A stretch of 64,000 nt of DNA from Chrysopilus asiliformis. Taxonomy: Eukaryota > Arthropoda > Insecta > Diptera > Rhagionidae. Made by a program: the position numbers and the translations under genes. The stretch's first letter is position 1. Every line of letters starts with the position of its first letter. Location of the stretch: the NCBI GenBank assembly GCA_964034945.1, contig OZ035962.1, forward strand, positions 99,981,284 to 100,045,283. Reading direction: 5' to 3'. Below, piece by piece: positions 1-11,338 of the stretch. Under the pieces are notes generated by a model, which was not told where the DNA came from, did not search any database, and saw nothing but the letters and a program-made list of their open reading frames with translations.

Positions 1-210
1 TTGAAATTTGGCTTTTTTGGAGTGGCGTTAAATTTACACTAAATAAAATCGTTGTAAAATTTCTATTGTAAGAGCCGTGTCTATAGTTAATCTGTTTGAC
101 AACAAAATTTTTGGAGTCGATCTTAGTTCTTAGTTAGCCTTAAGGGTTAGAAAGTATGTAATTTATTTTAGTTGCAAATTTAACGCCACTCCAAAAAAGC
201 CAAATTTCAA
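1..210. mobile_element. MITE with perfect 35-bp terminal inverted repeats
   Basis: Bases 1-35 begin TTGAAATTTGGCTTTTTTGG and are repeated exactly, in reverse complement, at 176-210. The inverted similarity continues weakly inward (ACTAAATAAAAT against ACTAAAATAAAT). The 140-bp interior is AT-rich and has no open frame. This is the architecture of a small non-autonomous DNA transposon. The left flank lies outside the window, so a target-site duplication cannot be checked and the element could extend further left. The superfamily is unresolved. Confidence 0.8.
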
Positions 211-342
211 ATACGCTATTAATGGACATAGTTTGAAATTATTTTTTTTCTTTTTAGTGCTTTTTTCTCTTTTCAGTTTTTTTTTTAAAGTCGGTTTTAT
301 TTTTTTTAGAAAATTTTTTTTTTATTTCGAACGTTTTCAGTT

Positions 343-546
343 TCAATTTTTAATATAGGTAAAATTACAAAGGGTTTGAGGGGATAAGTCCGCAGATGAG
401 AAATATATAAAAGAATCTTCCAAATATTGTACTGAACACAATACAAAGAATTTTACTCGATATCCCAAGCAGGGAGGGGTTTGAAGGGGTAGGTTAACAC
501 GGGGGAAATATATAAGAGAACCTTCCTTGTGTTGTACTGAACACAA
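343..546. repeat. Degenerate tandem duplication, period about 106 bp
   Basis: Two diverged copies share GGGTTTGA(G/A)GGG, GAAATATATAA(A/G)AGAA, TTGTACTGAACACAA and neighbouring sequence: about 367-445 and 473-546. Each copy ends in a small imperfect palindrome around GTACTGAACAC. An open frame on the minus strand reads across both copies (it repeats the residues CSVQ), but this follows from the duplication and I do not call it a gene. The unit abuts a family A element at 551. Confidence 0.6.
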
Positions 547-550
547 CGTA

Positions 551-858
551 AAAACATAACAAAAGCTATAATTGCCAATCTGGCAATTATTGAAAACCTG
601 TATGGTGATATTGGTATCTTAATTTGAGCACTTGTACCAAAATTACACTTGAAGTCGAACTTTCCAATCAGATTTTTTAAAATTTATTCCAATCGGATTT
701 TGATGTATGGGAGTTTTATGTAGAATCATATCCTAAATAACTTTTGTTCTTGGACTTTTTTGATAAGATGCACCGTTTTTGAGAAATTCGGAAAAAACGT
801 TTTCGTTTGTATGGGGGGTACCCCCCCTAATGGTCCATTTTTGCCCATGAATGAACCA
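551..858 (-). mobile_element. Family A element, truncated copy
   Basis: Starts AAAACATAACAAAAGC, then the TTGCCAATCTGGCAA hairpin, then the CTGTATGGTGAT inner repeat, and continues as far as GGTCCATTTTTGCCCAT. After that it diverges from other copies. The GTCC/GTCT microsatellite and the TATACCC end are missing, so about half the element is lost. It contains the usual run of C/G (GGGGGGTACCCCCC). No coding capacity. Confidence 0.8.
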
Positions 859-2483
859 GGGTCCAACCAGGAACTTTCTCTACAACTTTCTCTTTGGGAT
901 GACCAAAATCGGTCCACCCAATAAAAAGTTAGGCGTGAACATACATTAAAAAAAAAAAAAAAAATATTCAGGTGGAATTGAGAACTTTTTCCTTTTTGGA
1001 AGTCGGTTAAAAAGGATAAAATAAAAAATAATTTTAAAAAAATGCTGATAAAAAGCTTTTATTTAAAAAAAAGTACCTACTAAAAAGGAAAAAAATAATT
1101 TTTTTGGAATAAGATTGGAAATAAGAGCGATTTATCACGTTTTTTTTCTGATATACCGCACCCAAAAAGTAATTTTTTAGCTCATTTTTTTAAAAAGCTT
1201 TTTTCAAAATTTTTTTCTTGCACGACCTCCGCTTTCGGAATTTTAAGAGCTATGAAAGAAAGTATAGCTTTTATGGTTATTCTTATAACAAAAAAGTCGA
1301 ATCAGTTCTTTCTTTTCTGTTAAAAAATTCAATTTCATAAAGAGTAAATATTGTCTCCTTGGAGGTAGTGTATATAATATTCGGAACCGCTGTAGTCAGT
1401 ACAAAACTTTTTCTTTCAAACTCAAAGGACTAAAGTTTTGCCGTGTTTGCTCCCCTTTTTTGACCGGTTCTCCATAAAAATGTGATCAGCGAAATGATGA
1501 TTTTGCTATTGTGCACAACTCTGGCACATACTTTAGTGCTGAGGAAATTGAAAAAGTTTAGCAAACCTTTTTTTACTTTAGAAATATAAACATTTGAAGA
1601 CTGAAAATGTTGCTTGCATTTCTTCGAAATAAAAATCAAACGACAAGAAAATTAATAATTTTCTGTTTTGTTTTATATTGAATTTGGTTTGGCATTGGAC
1701 TTAAGTACACACTTAAACCTATTGGGGTACAGAATTTTACGAATTTAAAAGTTTGGCTTATGCGGAAAATTTTCAAGTGCATTACATGTTGGCTTTATGT
1801 GCTATCAGAAATCCATTTCCATTGTGAACGAGTTGAAATGTTAGATTGAATTGGTTTATACCAAATCGGATTGTGTCCTTTTTTGCAGCATTGTTTTGTT
1901 TGTTAGAAATGAATCCAAAAAATCGAAATATACCACTAAAAAAGTTTTGCGGTAGTAAAAGTTTAAATTCCTATAAAAGTTAAAAATAAATCTGGTCCGT
2001 TTCCAGTAATTTGAATTTATTGCTGTAATATTTATTTTAAGTTATCAAACCAAACATAGAAAATAGATTGCAAGATTTACTAGAAATGACAAAAAAAAAT
2101 CCTACAATCATTTTGATTACAGTCTGCATTATTTCAGTTGGTTTTTTATACTTGTTTAAAGTAGCAGGTCTGAAATAGATTTGAAAGTAGGTTGTTTTAT
2201 GGATCTTTTTAGATTTCTTCAAGAAATAAAAATACAATACAAAATTCTTCAATATTTTTCTGCCTCCAATCTTATTCATTCATAAAAGTGTCTATGGAAT
2301 TCAACTTTATCCATATCCTTATCGAAGTGCACAACGTATATTGATCCGCACACCGTTTCCGAGCCCATAATGCAACCGGATGTTGCAAAGAAAAGCAAAA
2401 TTTCCGCATTCACTGAGGCACGGCAAAGTGCAGTCGAAATTTGTTGTTAGCTTGTGATCAGAATGGAGTTACTTTTAGTATTC
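859..2483. other. AT-rich stretch with no recognised gene
   Basis: Long A and T homopolymer tracts (for example around 950-965 and 1140-1200). Short open frames here are what chance gives in AT-rich DNA. The part around 2290-2450 is slightly richer in GC and appears unique, but shows no coding pattern I can support. I see no RNA gene. Confidence 0.5.
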
Positions 2484-2583
2484 TTTGACGTAGACTATCT
2501 AAAAATGTTAGTGAAAATACCGAAGGGAGGTGGATGTTTCCCTTTGGTATTTTCACTAACATATTTAGATGGTTTACATCAAA
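2484..2583. repeat. Long near-perfect hairpin (pre-miRNA-like or MITE relic)
   Basis: Left arm 2490-2528 (starting GTAGACTATCTAAAAATGTT) pairs with right arm 2539-2577 across a 10-nt loop. Over 39 positions I count one A-A mismatch and three G-U type pairs. After a single C-A mismatch the stem extends five more pairs to 2484/2583. As RNA this would be a stable stem of about 45 positions, longer than an average miRNA precursor but within the range of insect hairpins. It could equally be the relic of a palindromic MITE. Strand of any transcript is unknown. Confidence 0.7.
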
Positions 2584-2807
2584 TATAGTTGGCTCAAAGG
2601 AGCATATTTTCCAATGAAATATTTTTCCATTTCCAGTATTGACACATATTATTATTCTTGCATATTTGAGATCCATCTGATGCCGTGCCATGAAAGAAAG
2701 GTATTGGTGCATGTATTGCACGTTTTATTGGTTCATATATAAAGTACAAGGACTTCGACCTGGTCTCTGCTTGGTGGTAAGTAAGGGTGGTAAGTAAGAT
2801 TCCTTAC

Positions 2808-3070
2808 ATTGGTTCGTGTTTCAATATGCCGATCTAGTAAGCGGAACCGGGACACCAGGAATTCTAGGACCCGCTCGTTGCTTGAGTCTTCCGGGTTCAT
2901 AGCCAAGCTAAAACGAATTATTTTCCTGCAGTCATCGCTTCGTCTCTCACACCGTAATCCCGCATTTACGTAGTGGAGCAAATATTGCATGAAATTGCTT
3001 ACAAAGCAAATCCTAGATAAGATATGGTGTTCGAAGAACTCTTTTGCTAAGGAAGCGTCTTCAGATTTCA
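2808..3070 (-). CDS. Possible condensin subunit 3 (Cap-G)-like HEAT exon or pseudogene
   Basis: A minus-strand frame is open here; it may start at an ATG at 3071-3069 or be an internal exon after a CAG acceptor at about 3071. A strong donor-like GTAAGG lies just after 2808. The segment reads like folded protein rather than translated AT-rich DNA: it includes NFMQYLLHYVNAGLRC, then DDCRKIIRF, then ERVLEFLVSRFRLLDRHIE. By recollection this resembles the N-terminal HEAT region of condensin subunit Cap-G (pattern YLL..., C..I, then LLDR...NVR). The alignment is by eye and weak. No neighbouring exon was found, and the next downstream segment holds the 2484-2583 hairpin. Alternatives: an unrelated helical protein, a processed fragment, or chance. 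Confidence 0.28.
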
Positions 3071-3071
3071 T

Positions 3072-5927
3072 CTGATATCTGCCTGTCCTGTGCTATATAT
3101 GTCTATATCATGAGCGTTTGTATATTTGGAATATTGTTATTGAAGCACTATTACACCACCATCACAATCACTAATAAAATATTATGGATTTGAATCGGGA
3201 TGTTTGTTGTCTTTGTCTATATGTATTGAAGTCTTTGGGTGGCGTCTTGTTTCCAATTCGTTTACTTGGAAGGAAAACTATCACATCAACCCCCCCCCCC
3301 CCCACTCCATTGTTGTCCTGAATTCAGAGGACTTTGCTGATATGGAATTCCTTTGATTTCTTCCATATTCATTCGTCTCGTGTAGGTTCTTGAATGTATT
3401 CTGATGTATTTCAACGGAACCGAGAAGGGCTAAAAGAGCTGAGAGTGTTATTATAAAAATTCTTTTTGTCATATTTGATAGTTGATGCCTGATAGAATAA
3501 TATATTTCACGATTGTGTTTTCACGAACATGAAAGACTTTTGGGAAATTTCATTTTTGATATGCGAAACGAAGAAAAATGACATGCGAGTACATGTGAAC
3601 ACAAGATATCAAGCAATGTTTTTGGGGTTCATGTTTCGAAGATACATTTTCTTCTCGAGAAAGAATTCCATTTTACTGTAATGGCATACACTTTCTTATT
3701 TATCACATTTTTATACAAGTATGGTGTACCCGATTCGCAATTTTCAACAACGTGAGTTGGATCTGATGTACCAATGATGCAAACATAGGGTTATTATATA
3801 AAAAAGATCACTAAAAAGTGTGAACCATATTTTATTTTAAGGCGAGAATCATATTTAATTCATATTTTAAATTTATATGGTCTCACCAATGAACATTTAT
3901 AAAGTCGAGTCTACATACGCTTATCCCTAGCGATTTCAGTAGTAGATTTTAATGGCCCTTACTAATGGACCGCCACTAACTCATTAGTAACAACTTAATT
4001 ATAGAGTAAAATAATTACGGTTACTCTACAAATTTCATCAGACAAATTAAATGCAGGTAAACCTCCTATAACGCGGTAGTTAGGTTATATAAAAATGGGG
4101 GAGGTCGATTCTTAATAATAGAACACTTTTTTTTGGGGTGAAATTTAAGATTTTTCATTTATTAAGGCCGTTTCCTTGCTGACATTTTATTCTAAAACAT
4201 GAAATACAGCAACTGACATAACATTTTTAATGGAAGTTTTTTTAGGAGAGCACTCGACTTGAAATGTTTTAAGGAGATTTCGAATCGGGAATAAATGTTG
4301 TAACTCGACTTACAACATAACGAACAAAACAAATTGCCTTGTCTTAATGTCCTAACTTACGATACGATACTTACGACAGTTTTGCAGGCGTTGATGTAAG
4401 GAAATATTTTTTTAAAGCAACACTATCGCCGAATGCAGGCCAATCAAACTTTGGGAAGCGATTCGTTGTCATCCACAATCTTCCAAAAATAGTTCCATTT
4501 GCTACCCGAAATCCAAAAAGTTCGAAAAAAATCACAAGCACACAATATCCGCCACTGCCCAGCAGACCAAATGAATGTCCAGTGATTCACGACTGATTCG
4601 TTGACACTCACTTGTGTAAAAGAAACGTTCACTAGTGAATTCACCTACGACTCACTAGAGGTACTTCTTATGGTGTAAGATTTTCTCCACCGATGAATGT
4701 GAAAATGAAGAATAAGTGAATAAGTAGGGGGAAGATCAAGTGAATATTAAAAATGACTATTTCACTTTGGTGAATTAAAAATGACTGTCAAGTAATTGCA
4801 CCAACGATACTCAAGTACAACTTTGTGGCGTTAAATTTCGCCACTAGCGAGTCATCCTGGAGAATCCTGATTGAATTTTTTCATTTTTCCGAAACCTGAA
4901 AAGCTAAAAATATCATTTTATTTATTCAATTCTTAATTGTCAAATGAGTACAGTCAAATCAAAACATTTGACATTTTCAGCTTCGATTATTTGCATCGTT
5001 CTTTTTTGACAAACATTCACCATCGACTCGTTATTTCTTCACCACATTGAAGAGATACTTTTTACTGCACCATTTGACTACGTGCATCTTTTTCTTTGAA
5101 CCATTCTCAACTGCTCACACAATGATCACTTGCTCTAACTTCAGTTGAACATTCACTTGTTGGTATGCAGGGTTGTTGCAAGAACTTCGTTTTGCCAGAA
5201 ATCAATATGTACGAGCCTTCGAGAGTTCGAGAGTTATCTCGTTAACGGATAGGTATACGGATGAAAGTCAAAGTCTTTCGTCAACCCAAGCATCCTAGTG
5301 TAAATCACATTTTCGTTCGACTATTAGAGTAAAAAAACTTTTCGCTTTTTTGCCTTTTCTAATTCTAATATTTTACTCAATCTTTTTAACTCAATTTCAT
5401 TTTTATAGTGGAGAAATTGGGCTAAAATGGAACATTTTCCGAATTTTTACCTGCCTTTATTGACAACTAAGAGTCACACTATGAAACTACGTGCGATTTG
5501 TCCACGCAATTGAACCTGATTGATTGCCAATGCAATATTTCACCTGTGCAGAATACCTTTTGCAATTCGATTATTGCTTCGATGTGATCACGAACTGATA
5601 CCAGGTGAATGAAAGAATTTCTCTTCTAATAGGATAGAATATACCAATTGTCAACTTCCACATTGCCATAAACGCAAACGGCAAACGGTAGCAGATTTCA
5701 GTATTACCAAAGTGGAAATCGTACAAAATGGCTAAGAAAAAGGGTTAGTTTTAGAGACAATAAATAAACAGACGTGTGTCCATAAATAAGAGAACGTGCA
5801 CTAAAACGCTTCATCATTTCCTTAGTGCAGCGATATTTTTTTTTTGCTTTTGGATCAGTTCTTTGTCGATTTGTCGAGGATCGTGCCATAAAGAATTTCA
5901 GCAGTTTCTTCGGGTTGTCATGCTGTC
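3072..5927. other. Stretch with no recognised gene
   Basis: AT-rich and apparently unique DNA. It contains a C homopolymer at about 3291-3304, scattered CACTAG / AGTGAAT words between 4610 and 5170, and the short palindrome GGCGTTAAATTTCGCC near 4826. Short open frames show no family I recognise. No inverted-repeat element of convincing length was seen. Confidence 0.5.
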
Positions 5928-6269
5928 CTATAGGATTTCAGTTCCAATTTGGGATCGGACATTTTTAGAACAACAATAAAAACTACAATGGTGGCCATTC
6001 GGTATAATCTGGAAGTACATTTCATTCTGATATAATCGATTTAGTGTTGTTTGATTAACGGCTGCATAGAACAATAACGAATGCAGCAACGATAGAGAGA
6101 TTTCCATGTACGTTTTCCAATAGAAATGAACAAACAACTGAAAGGGAGCTAATATCTCGGAAAACAGGACAAAAATGGTCATAACACCAATAAACTGAAT
6201 TATAGCATTCAGTGGTGACAACGACGTTTTCCTGAATGGACTAAAGAAGCGTAGAAAATTTGGTGTTCT
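5928..6269 (-). CDS. Unassigned hydrophobic coding-like segment, possibly receptor exon
   Basis: A minus-strand frame is open from an acceptor-like TTTAAG at about 6270 to a stop near 5928, giving about 113 residues. It includes LNAIIQFIGVMTIFVLFSEI, a membrane-segment-like stretch, then an aromatic segment HFYWKTYMEI and a second hydrophobic stretch LSLLHSLLFYAAV. Third codon positions are somewhat richer in G and C than the surroundings. Layout and composition recall N-terminal exons of insect chemoreceptors, but no diagnostic motif is visible and hydrophobic frames arise easily in AT-rich DNA. A clear donor is not seen. Treat as a hypothesis. Confidence 0.18.
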   Translation of the reverse strand, partial: RTPNFLRFFSPFRKTSLSPLNAIIQFIGVMTIFVLFSEILAPFQLFVHFYWKTYMEISLSLLHSLLFYAAVNQTTLNRLYQNEMYFQIIPNGHHCSFYCCSKNVRSQIGTEIL

Positions 6270-7609
6270 CTTAAATATGGAATTTTAAATGAATCATTTC
6301 ATCCGTATAAGTTTTGGATTGGGAAAATTAATTGCTCGCAATAAATTATAGTTATGGTGGACCAGCAAAGTTTTTTTTTCCCCAAAAAATCCCTTTTTTT
6401 TTAGCATGACACTTTAAATCTATTGTTTGGAACATTTCGGATGTTTTACCAAAATTTTCGATTGGGAAAAAAATTATTTAAAAAGATATTGTGTAATTTA
6501 GTCAGGATTTGCAGTGGCGAAGTTTCCGTATAGACAGCCTAGACAGCGTCTAGTCAATCTTAAACCCATTCAGATATGCTAAAACAAAACAGTAAATTCT
6601 TTTTCAACAAATACATGTTTTAAAAATTTGCTTTACACTTAAAAATGATTATGGGAAAGTGGAAAAATGTAAAAGCACATAACATGAGAAAAACTACATT
6701 TGCCAGGAGGCAAAATATAATAATTTTTAATTTTTTTTAAAATGTTAATTAAAAAAAAAAGATTTGTATAGGAGAGGGGGAATAGAGTGGTCCGATTGGA
6801 TTTTGTAGTATGGAACGGTTATGTAAAATTATATTCTAAACCAGGGCCAGGAAAGCTTTGAAAGTTCTCGGGCATCCACTACCACTGACAAGCGATTTAC
6901 TTGTTTATATGCCTTGCTCTCCGAGCCAAGTGAAGCATGCTTGTTGAAAGCTCTTTTCGTTATGCTTGGTTTTAACACACTGTTAATTGTTTTACTTTAC
7001 GTTAAAAAAAAGTTTTGATAATGAAAAACTTTTATATGAAATTTCCGAATTACAATCGGAAAATAAAAATAATTTCATAAAACCAGAAACATCAATTTGA
7101 TCAATTGATATTTTATGAAACGACTGAAAATGCCTATATAAATTGTATTTTTTTATTGTTTTAATTTCCTGAAATCATAGTAAACATTGCATTGTGTTAT
7201 CACACCGAATAAGAAAACAATCATGTCCAAAATTCGTGTCGTCTTTTGAGACAGAACGCTTCATGATTTTCAGCAGTGTTAAATTTTTCGCTACGTTTCG
7301 CAACGTGAAATATACCACCACTTCAGTCAATGTCCTAATGACAACTGAGCTAATAATAATCTCTCGCATAAATGGCCTTCCTTAGAACTCAGCAAAGCTC
7401 CATGATATGCAAAATGCACAAGTGGAAGCAGAACGGGTTATATGCAAAGTGAAACAGATTATTTCTTTCATATGCGTATGTATGCAGTTTTCGTACAAGC
7501 CAGAATGAAACGGGTAGCATGAAGAATCGATGGATAGGAGGGCAATTTGAGCTGCGAAAATGCCCTTGGTGCACATGGCTGCAGAGGGCTGTTCTAAACA
7601 GATTTCATG
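6270..7609. other. Stretch with decayed family B scraps, no recognised gene
   Basis: Around 6760-6860 the words GGAGAGGGGGAATAGAGTGG and TGGATTTTGTAGTATGG match the middle of the family B/A elements, so an old copy lies here. The remainder is AT-rich. Overlapping short frames on both strands at 7175-7576 are mutually antisense and have no recognisable product. Confidence 0.45.
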
Positions 7610-8096
7610 TTTATAAATTTTTCGATACGATGCACAGTTTTCGAGAAAACAGGAGAAAAGTATTCAATTTGTATGGGAGAGGGCGAAAACAGTGATACGA
7701 TTCGACTTTTGATGTACGGATGAGTTATGTAAAATCCCATTCTAAACACGTTTTACCTTCATGAATTTTTCTATATGACTCGCCGTTTTTTGGAAATTGC
7801 AAAAAAAAAACTGTTTCGTTTGTATGGGGGAGGGAAGAAGGAATTGTGCCATTTTGTCCGCTCAAGAACTTAGCCTAGCCATTTACGAGAAACATAACTA
7901 TACAAAATTTCAAGTTTCTAGCTCAATCATTTCGAAAATTATGGTGTTCACCGACGGACGGACATGCGGAAATCAAAATCTTTTGTCATCCCTAATACCC
8001 TGGTGTAGTTTATTTTTGTGTCCGATTATTGGCTCGATGCATTACAAACGGTATACTGAATCTAATATACTTCTATATGATATATCATATAGAGTA
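7610..8096 (-). mobile_element. Family B element (sister of family A)
   Basis: Shares with family A the order: T(G/C)GTATGGGGG block, CAAGAACTTAGCCT, TTTCAAGT(T/C)TCTAG, CGGACGGACATGC, CCTGGTGTAGTTTATTT, AAACGGTATACTGAATC. It differs by CATGCGGAAATCAAAATC where family A has CATGCTAAATTCAAC. The module GATACGATGCACAGTTTTCG to CCATTCTAAACACG (about 7620-7755) appears to be repeated in diverged form at 7756-7830, so the copy may contain an internal duplication. It ends exactly where a Helitron begins at 8097. A 117-residue open frame across it is a by-product of the repeat. Confidence 0.65.
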
Positions 8097-8593
8097 CTAG
8101 CTTGCATACCCGTCGTTGTCGGGCTACGTTCTTTCAAAAGTTTTTTTTGATGGTCTATGTTGGAGCTAAACTTCAGGCCAATCGGCTCGGTAGTTTCCCC
8201 GCGAAAGGGTAACATAGAGGGAAAACTAAGTTTCGAGATGACTTCACCCCCTTCCCTTACTCCCCCCCACCTATCGGACTACTTTTTAATGTATCTATGT
8301 TGGGGCTGGACCCCTGACGAACATCTATGCAAAATTTCAGGCCAATCGGTTCAGTAGTTTCCCCGCGAAAGAGTAACATAGCGCAAAAAAATTTCGAAAT
8401 CACTTTACCCCCTCCCCTTACTCCCCCACCCCTCGCGCTACTTTTCCGTATGCCTATGTTGGAACCAGAACTACCACAGACACTCATGCTAAATTTCGAG
8501 TCCATCGGTTCAGCCTTTTTTTGCATGAAAGAGGAACAGATAGACAGACAGACAGACAGACAGACACCAACTCATTTTTATATCTTAGTATGA
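8097..8593 (-). mobile_element. Non-autonomous Helitron with repeated internal modules
   Basis: On the minus strand it begins TCATACTAAGATATAAAAAT, contains a run of GTCT repeats, and ends with an imperfect CCCG...CGGG hairpin, a short spacer and CTAG. It is flanked by A at the 5' end and T at the 3' end, the insertion preference expected of Helitrons. Inside, a unit of about 150 bp with the words AATTTCAGGCCAATCGGTTC and GTTTCCCCGCGAAAG is repeated three times in diverged form. No Rep/helicase coding remains. Two further copies (17283-17646 and 37578-38090) confirm the ends. Confidence 0.75.
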
Positions 8594-10817
8594 TAAAAAT
8601 TTAATTGTATGGGCGAGGAAGGAAGAAATGGTCCGATTTTGCCCGTTCAAGAAATTAACCTCACTTTTATACAAATCAAACAAATTTTCACAAAAAAATA
8701 TTCAAGCAAACAGCTGATTCAATGTAGAGATTTAAACAAACTTATTATTATCATAGTTTATTAGCTGACTACGTTCGAGACAAATGAATTAATAAACAAT
8801 CCAAATGTTAGAAATCGCTGGACAATTTCACATAAAAATCTTATCTGATGAAAGTATCTTTCTACATCCTCCGAAATTCATTGCAAACAATTTTTTTATT
8901 GCACATTGTATCTCTCATTGAAATTAATGGGTAAAAATACAAATTACCATTCTTCGCAACCTGAAGGCACCCGTATTATATGCTGCATTGTTTAAGACCT
9001 TAAAACACGATTCTCGATACCTTAGAGCATTTTTCTTGATCTTTGGTTTTAGGTGCTGGTTTCATTATATTGCTACCAACATAAGAGAATTTAGGTAGGA
9101 TTCATCGATAATTTGCATAATTATAACACATTTTGGTCACTGAACGTCAGGGCATTGCAGTAAAACAATCTGAATTTATTTATAATCGCGAATACTTATT
9201 GCTCAACAGAATGGCTTTGTACGTCAATTTGTCGGATGGTATTTTTAAGTAGCACTTTCAGTTTCGTGTATAACAATGTATTAAAGACAAATTACAGCCT
9301 ACCTTTAAGGTAAACATAAGAAATGATTTTTACGACAAATACGAACAAAGACTTGGATTTTGTAAACAAAATTTTGTATGGAAATGAAATTGAGGTCTCT
9401 GACATGTATTGGAAAAAAAACATTGTGTCTTTTTTACAATCTTCAATTAAAGTTGTTTTAAACACTTTCCATATTTTGCTAGTAGGTATTTTCACCGCTT
9501 CGAAAAAAAGTATTATTCGCAGTTTGTATAGTGACTGGAAAATAAATTGAACTGTCTAAAACTGTCCATCATCAAGTCGGAGCTATTCACATGACTTTAA
9601 AATAGATTTGAAATTTTCTGGAAAAACAGGACAATAGCAATAATCAAATAGGGGTAGGTTGGCTCTGGATGTACAACAAATGTGCACGGGAGTGCGGAGT
9701 GATAACAAAAATGTTTTCTTTGTCGTTGCTGCATTATGTATTATGTCTGTATCTGAAATCATGTCGCTTTCAGAGCCTTTTTGTATGTCCTGTGCTTACA
9801 AAGTACAACAAATACCTAAAAGTCACGGAAATACCTGATGTGAACTATACTGGCGTCTACTATTTTTCTATAATATCTACCTATGGAATATGTTTACTAT
9901 GCAGAGGGGGTGCCTTTCTCTTATTCACTTACGTAATATTTGTTAGAGTCTTGTGTAGATGCGGGTTTCCTGTTTCGTTTCATTTGCGTTTATTTAGATG
10001 GTACGACCGAGAATATTATATACCCATCGATAGCGAAATATTCACACATCAGTTAACTTAAAAGTTTTGAATTTGACCCGGGAATCATCCGGCGCTGCTC
10101 GCCATTTCGACATGCAGTCGAAGAAATAAGGACACGGCCGCCTGGCATGCAAAGGATGAACTGGGAAATAAATTACATCGCTATGCACGCAAGTTCCAAT
10201 TAAAATGCGATAAATCAACATGAAAATGACATACACTGTGGGGCTAAGGTGTGCACTGAATGACTTTTCCTTTCCTGAATGGGCCACAAGCAATGCGGCC
10301 GGTAGGATTTTTCAGTTTATTTTCCCTGTGGAGTTTTCCCCTACTTTTTACTTTTTTGTTTATAAGGAAATATGACGAATAGAGAGGAAGGGGATTGCTA
10401 CAAACCGTCGGATTTGTTTGTCAGTTGATGGACTTTGACATAAAGACTTTTGCGCTCATCATAAATGAAATGGAATTTTGATTTCATAATTTTATTAAGG
10501 AATCTACAAAAGAATTTAATGGAATAGTTATAAAACTATTTCAATTATAATTATTGCAATGGAACGAATACTACAAATCAACTATAATTAGTGCATGTGC
10601 ATTGTTGCAAAAAAATGAAATCAATTTTCGTGTGCTTATATTTTGCATAAAAGAAGCCTAAAAGTACACGAACTTTTTTGAATTACCAAACTTTTGAAAA
10701 AAAAAAAAAAATCTGGTGACGTTTTTATTACACCGAAAATTGGGTCATAGCCACATGCGAGAGTTCCGGAGAATGGTTCGAAAACTTTGATTTCTACCAA
10801 CCGATTTTCATAATTTT
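8594..10817. other. Stretch with no confirmed gene
   Basis: 8594-8680 is a fragment of family B (TTGTATGGGCGAGGAAGG, then TTTTGCCCGTTCAAG). The rest appears unique. The longest plus-strand frame, 9669-10061 (130 residues), is cysteine- and aromatic-rich. It has no motif I recognise and no coding-like third-position pattern that I could confirm. 10636-10740 is AT-rich with an A-run. Confidence 0.45.
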
Positions 10818-10930
10818 TATACCCGTATGGTGAAACCAAAGGGTTTATTAACTTTGCCTTACCATTTGTAACGCTAAGATCCCGTCATCACACAAAAAAT
10901 GAATTATACCAGTGTGTTTAGTTTAGAATG
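10818..10930 (+). mobile_element. Family A element, left portion (split by insertion)
   Basis: TTTTTATACCCGTATGGTGA, CTTTGCCTTACC, GATCCCGTCATCACACAAAA and CCAGTGTGTTTAG follow in the family order up to GAATGATA. The continuation expected next (AAAAAGTTGAATTTAGCATG) is found only at 12484, so about 1.55 kb was inserted into this copy. A small local duplication (TTTAGTTTAG) is specific to this copy. Confidence 0.85.
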
Positions 10931-11268
10931 ATAAAATAAAAAAAACACTTTAAAAAACAAGTTTTATAACCTTATACACTTTCAAAATGCACTAAAAAGT
11001 AAAAAACAAGTTCAAAGTTTCACAAAAAATGTTTTTATAAATTGCGTGTTGTTGTGAAAGTATAAAGTGTGTGACGTTGCATTTGCTCTTGAATCTGTAA
11101 TAGCGGTTTCATACTGTGCAACGCAGCACACTTTATACTTTCACAACAACACGCAATTTATAAAAACATTTTTTGTGAAACTTTGAACTTGTTTTTTACT
11201 TTTTAGTGCATTTTGAAAGTGTATAAGGTTATAAAACTTGTTTTTTAAAGTGTTTTTTTTTATTTTAT
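10931..11268. repeat. Foldback element: 141-bp inverted arms around a 55-bp loop
   Basis: The left arm 10931-11071 (ATAAAATAAAAAAAACACTT...) is repeated in reverse complement at 11127-11268 with essentially only an A-run length difference. The loop is about 55 bp. The word GCGTGTTGTTGTGAAAGTAT lies near the inner end of the arm. Near-identity of the arms implies either a recent origin or ongoing arm correction. If transcribed it would make a long double-stranded RNA. It forms the left part of the insert that splits a family A element. Confidence 0.9.
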
Positions 11269-11338
11269 ACTTTTTAGTCTTGAATTAGCCTACCAAAAAC
11301 CTCCAGAAAAGATCTTTCGCGGGAAATTTGAGCAAAAG

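Noticed and set aside
9669..10061. 130-residue plus-strand frame
   Set aside because: Cys- and aromatic-rich without motif, no splice or codon-bias support; consistent with chance in AT-rich DNA.
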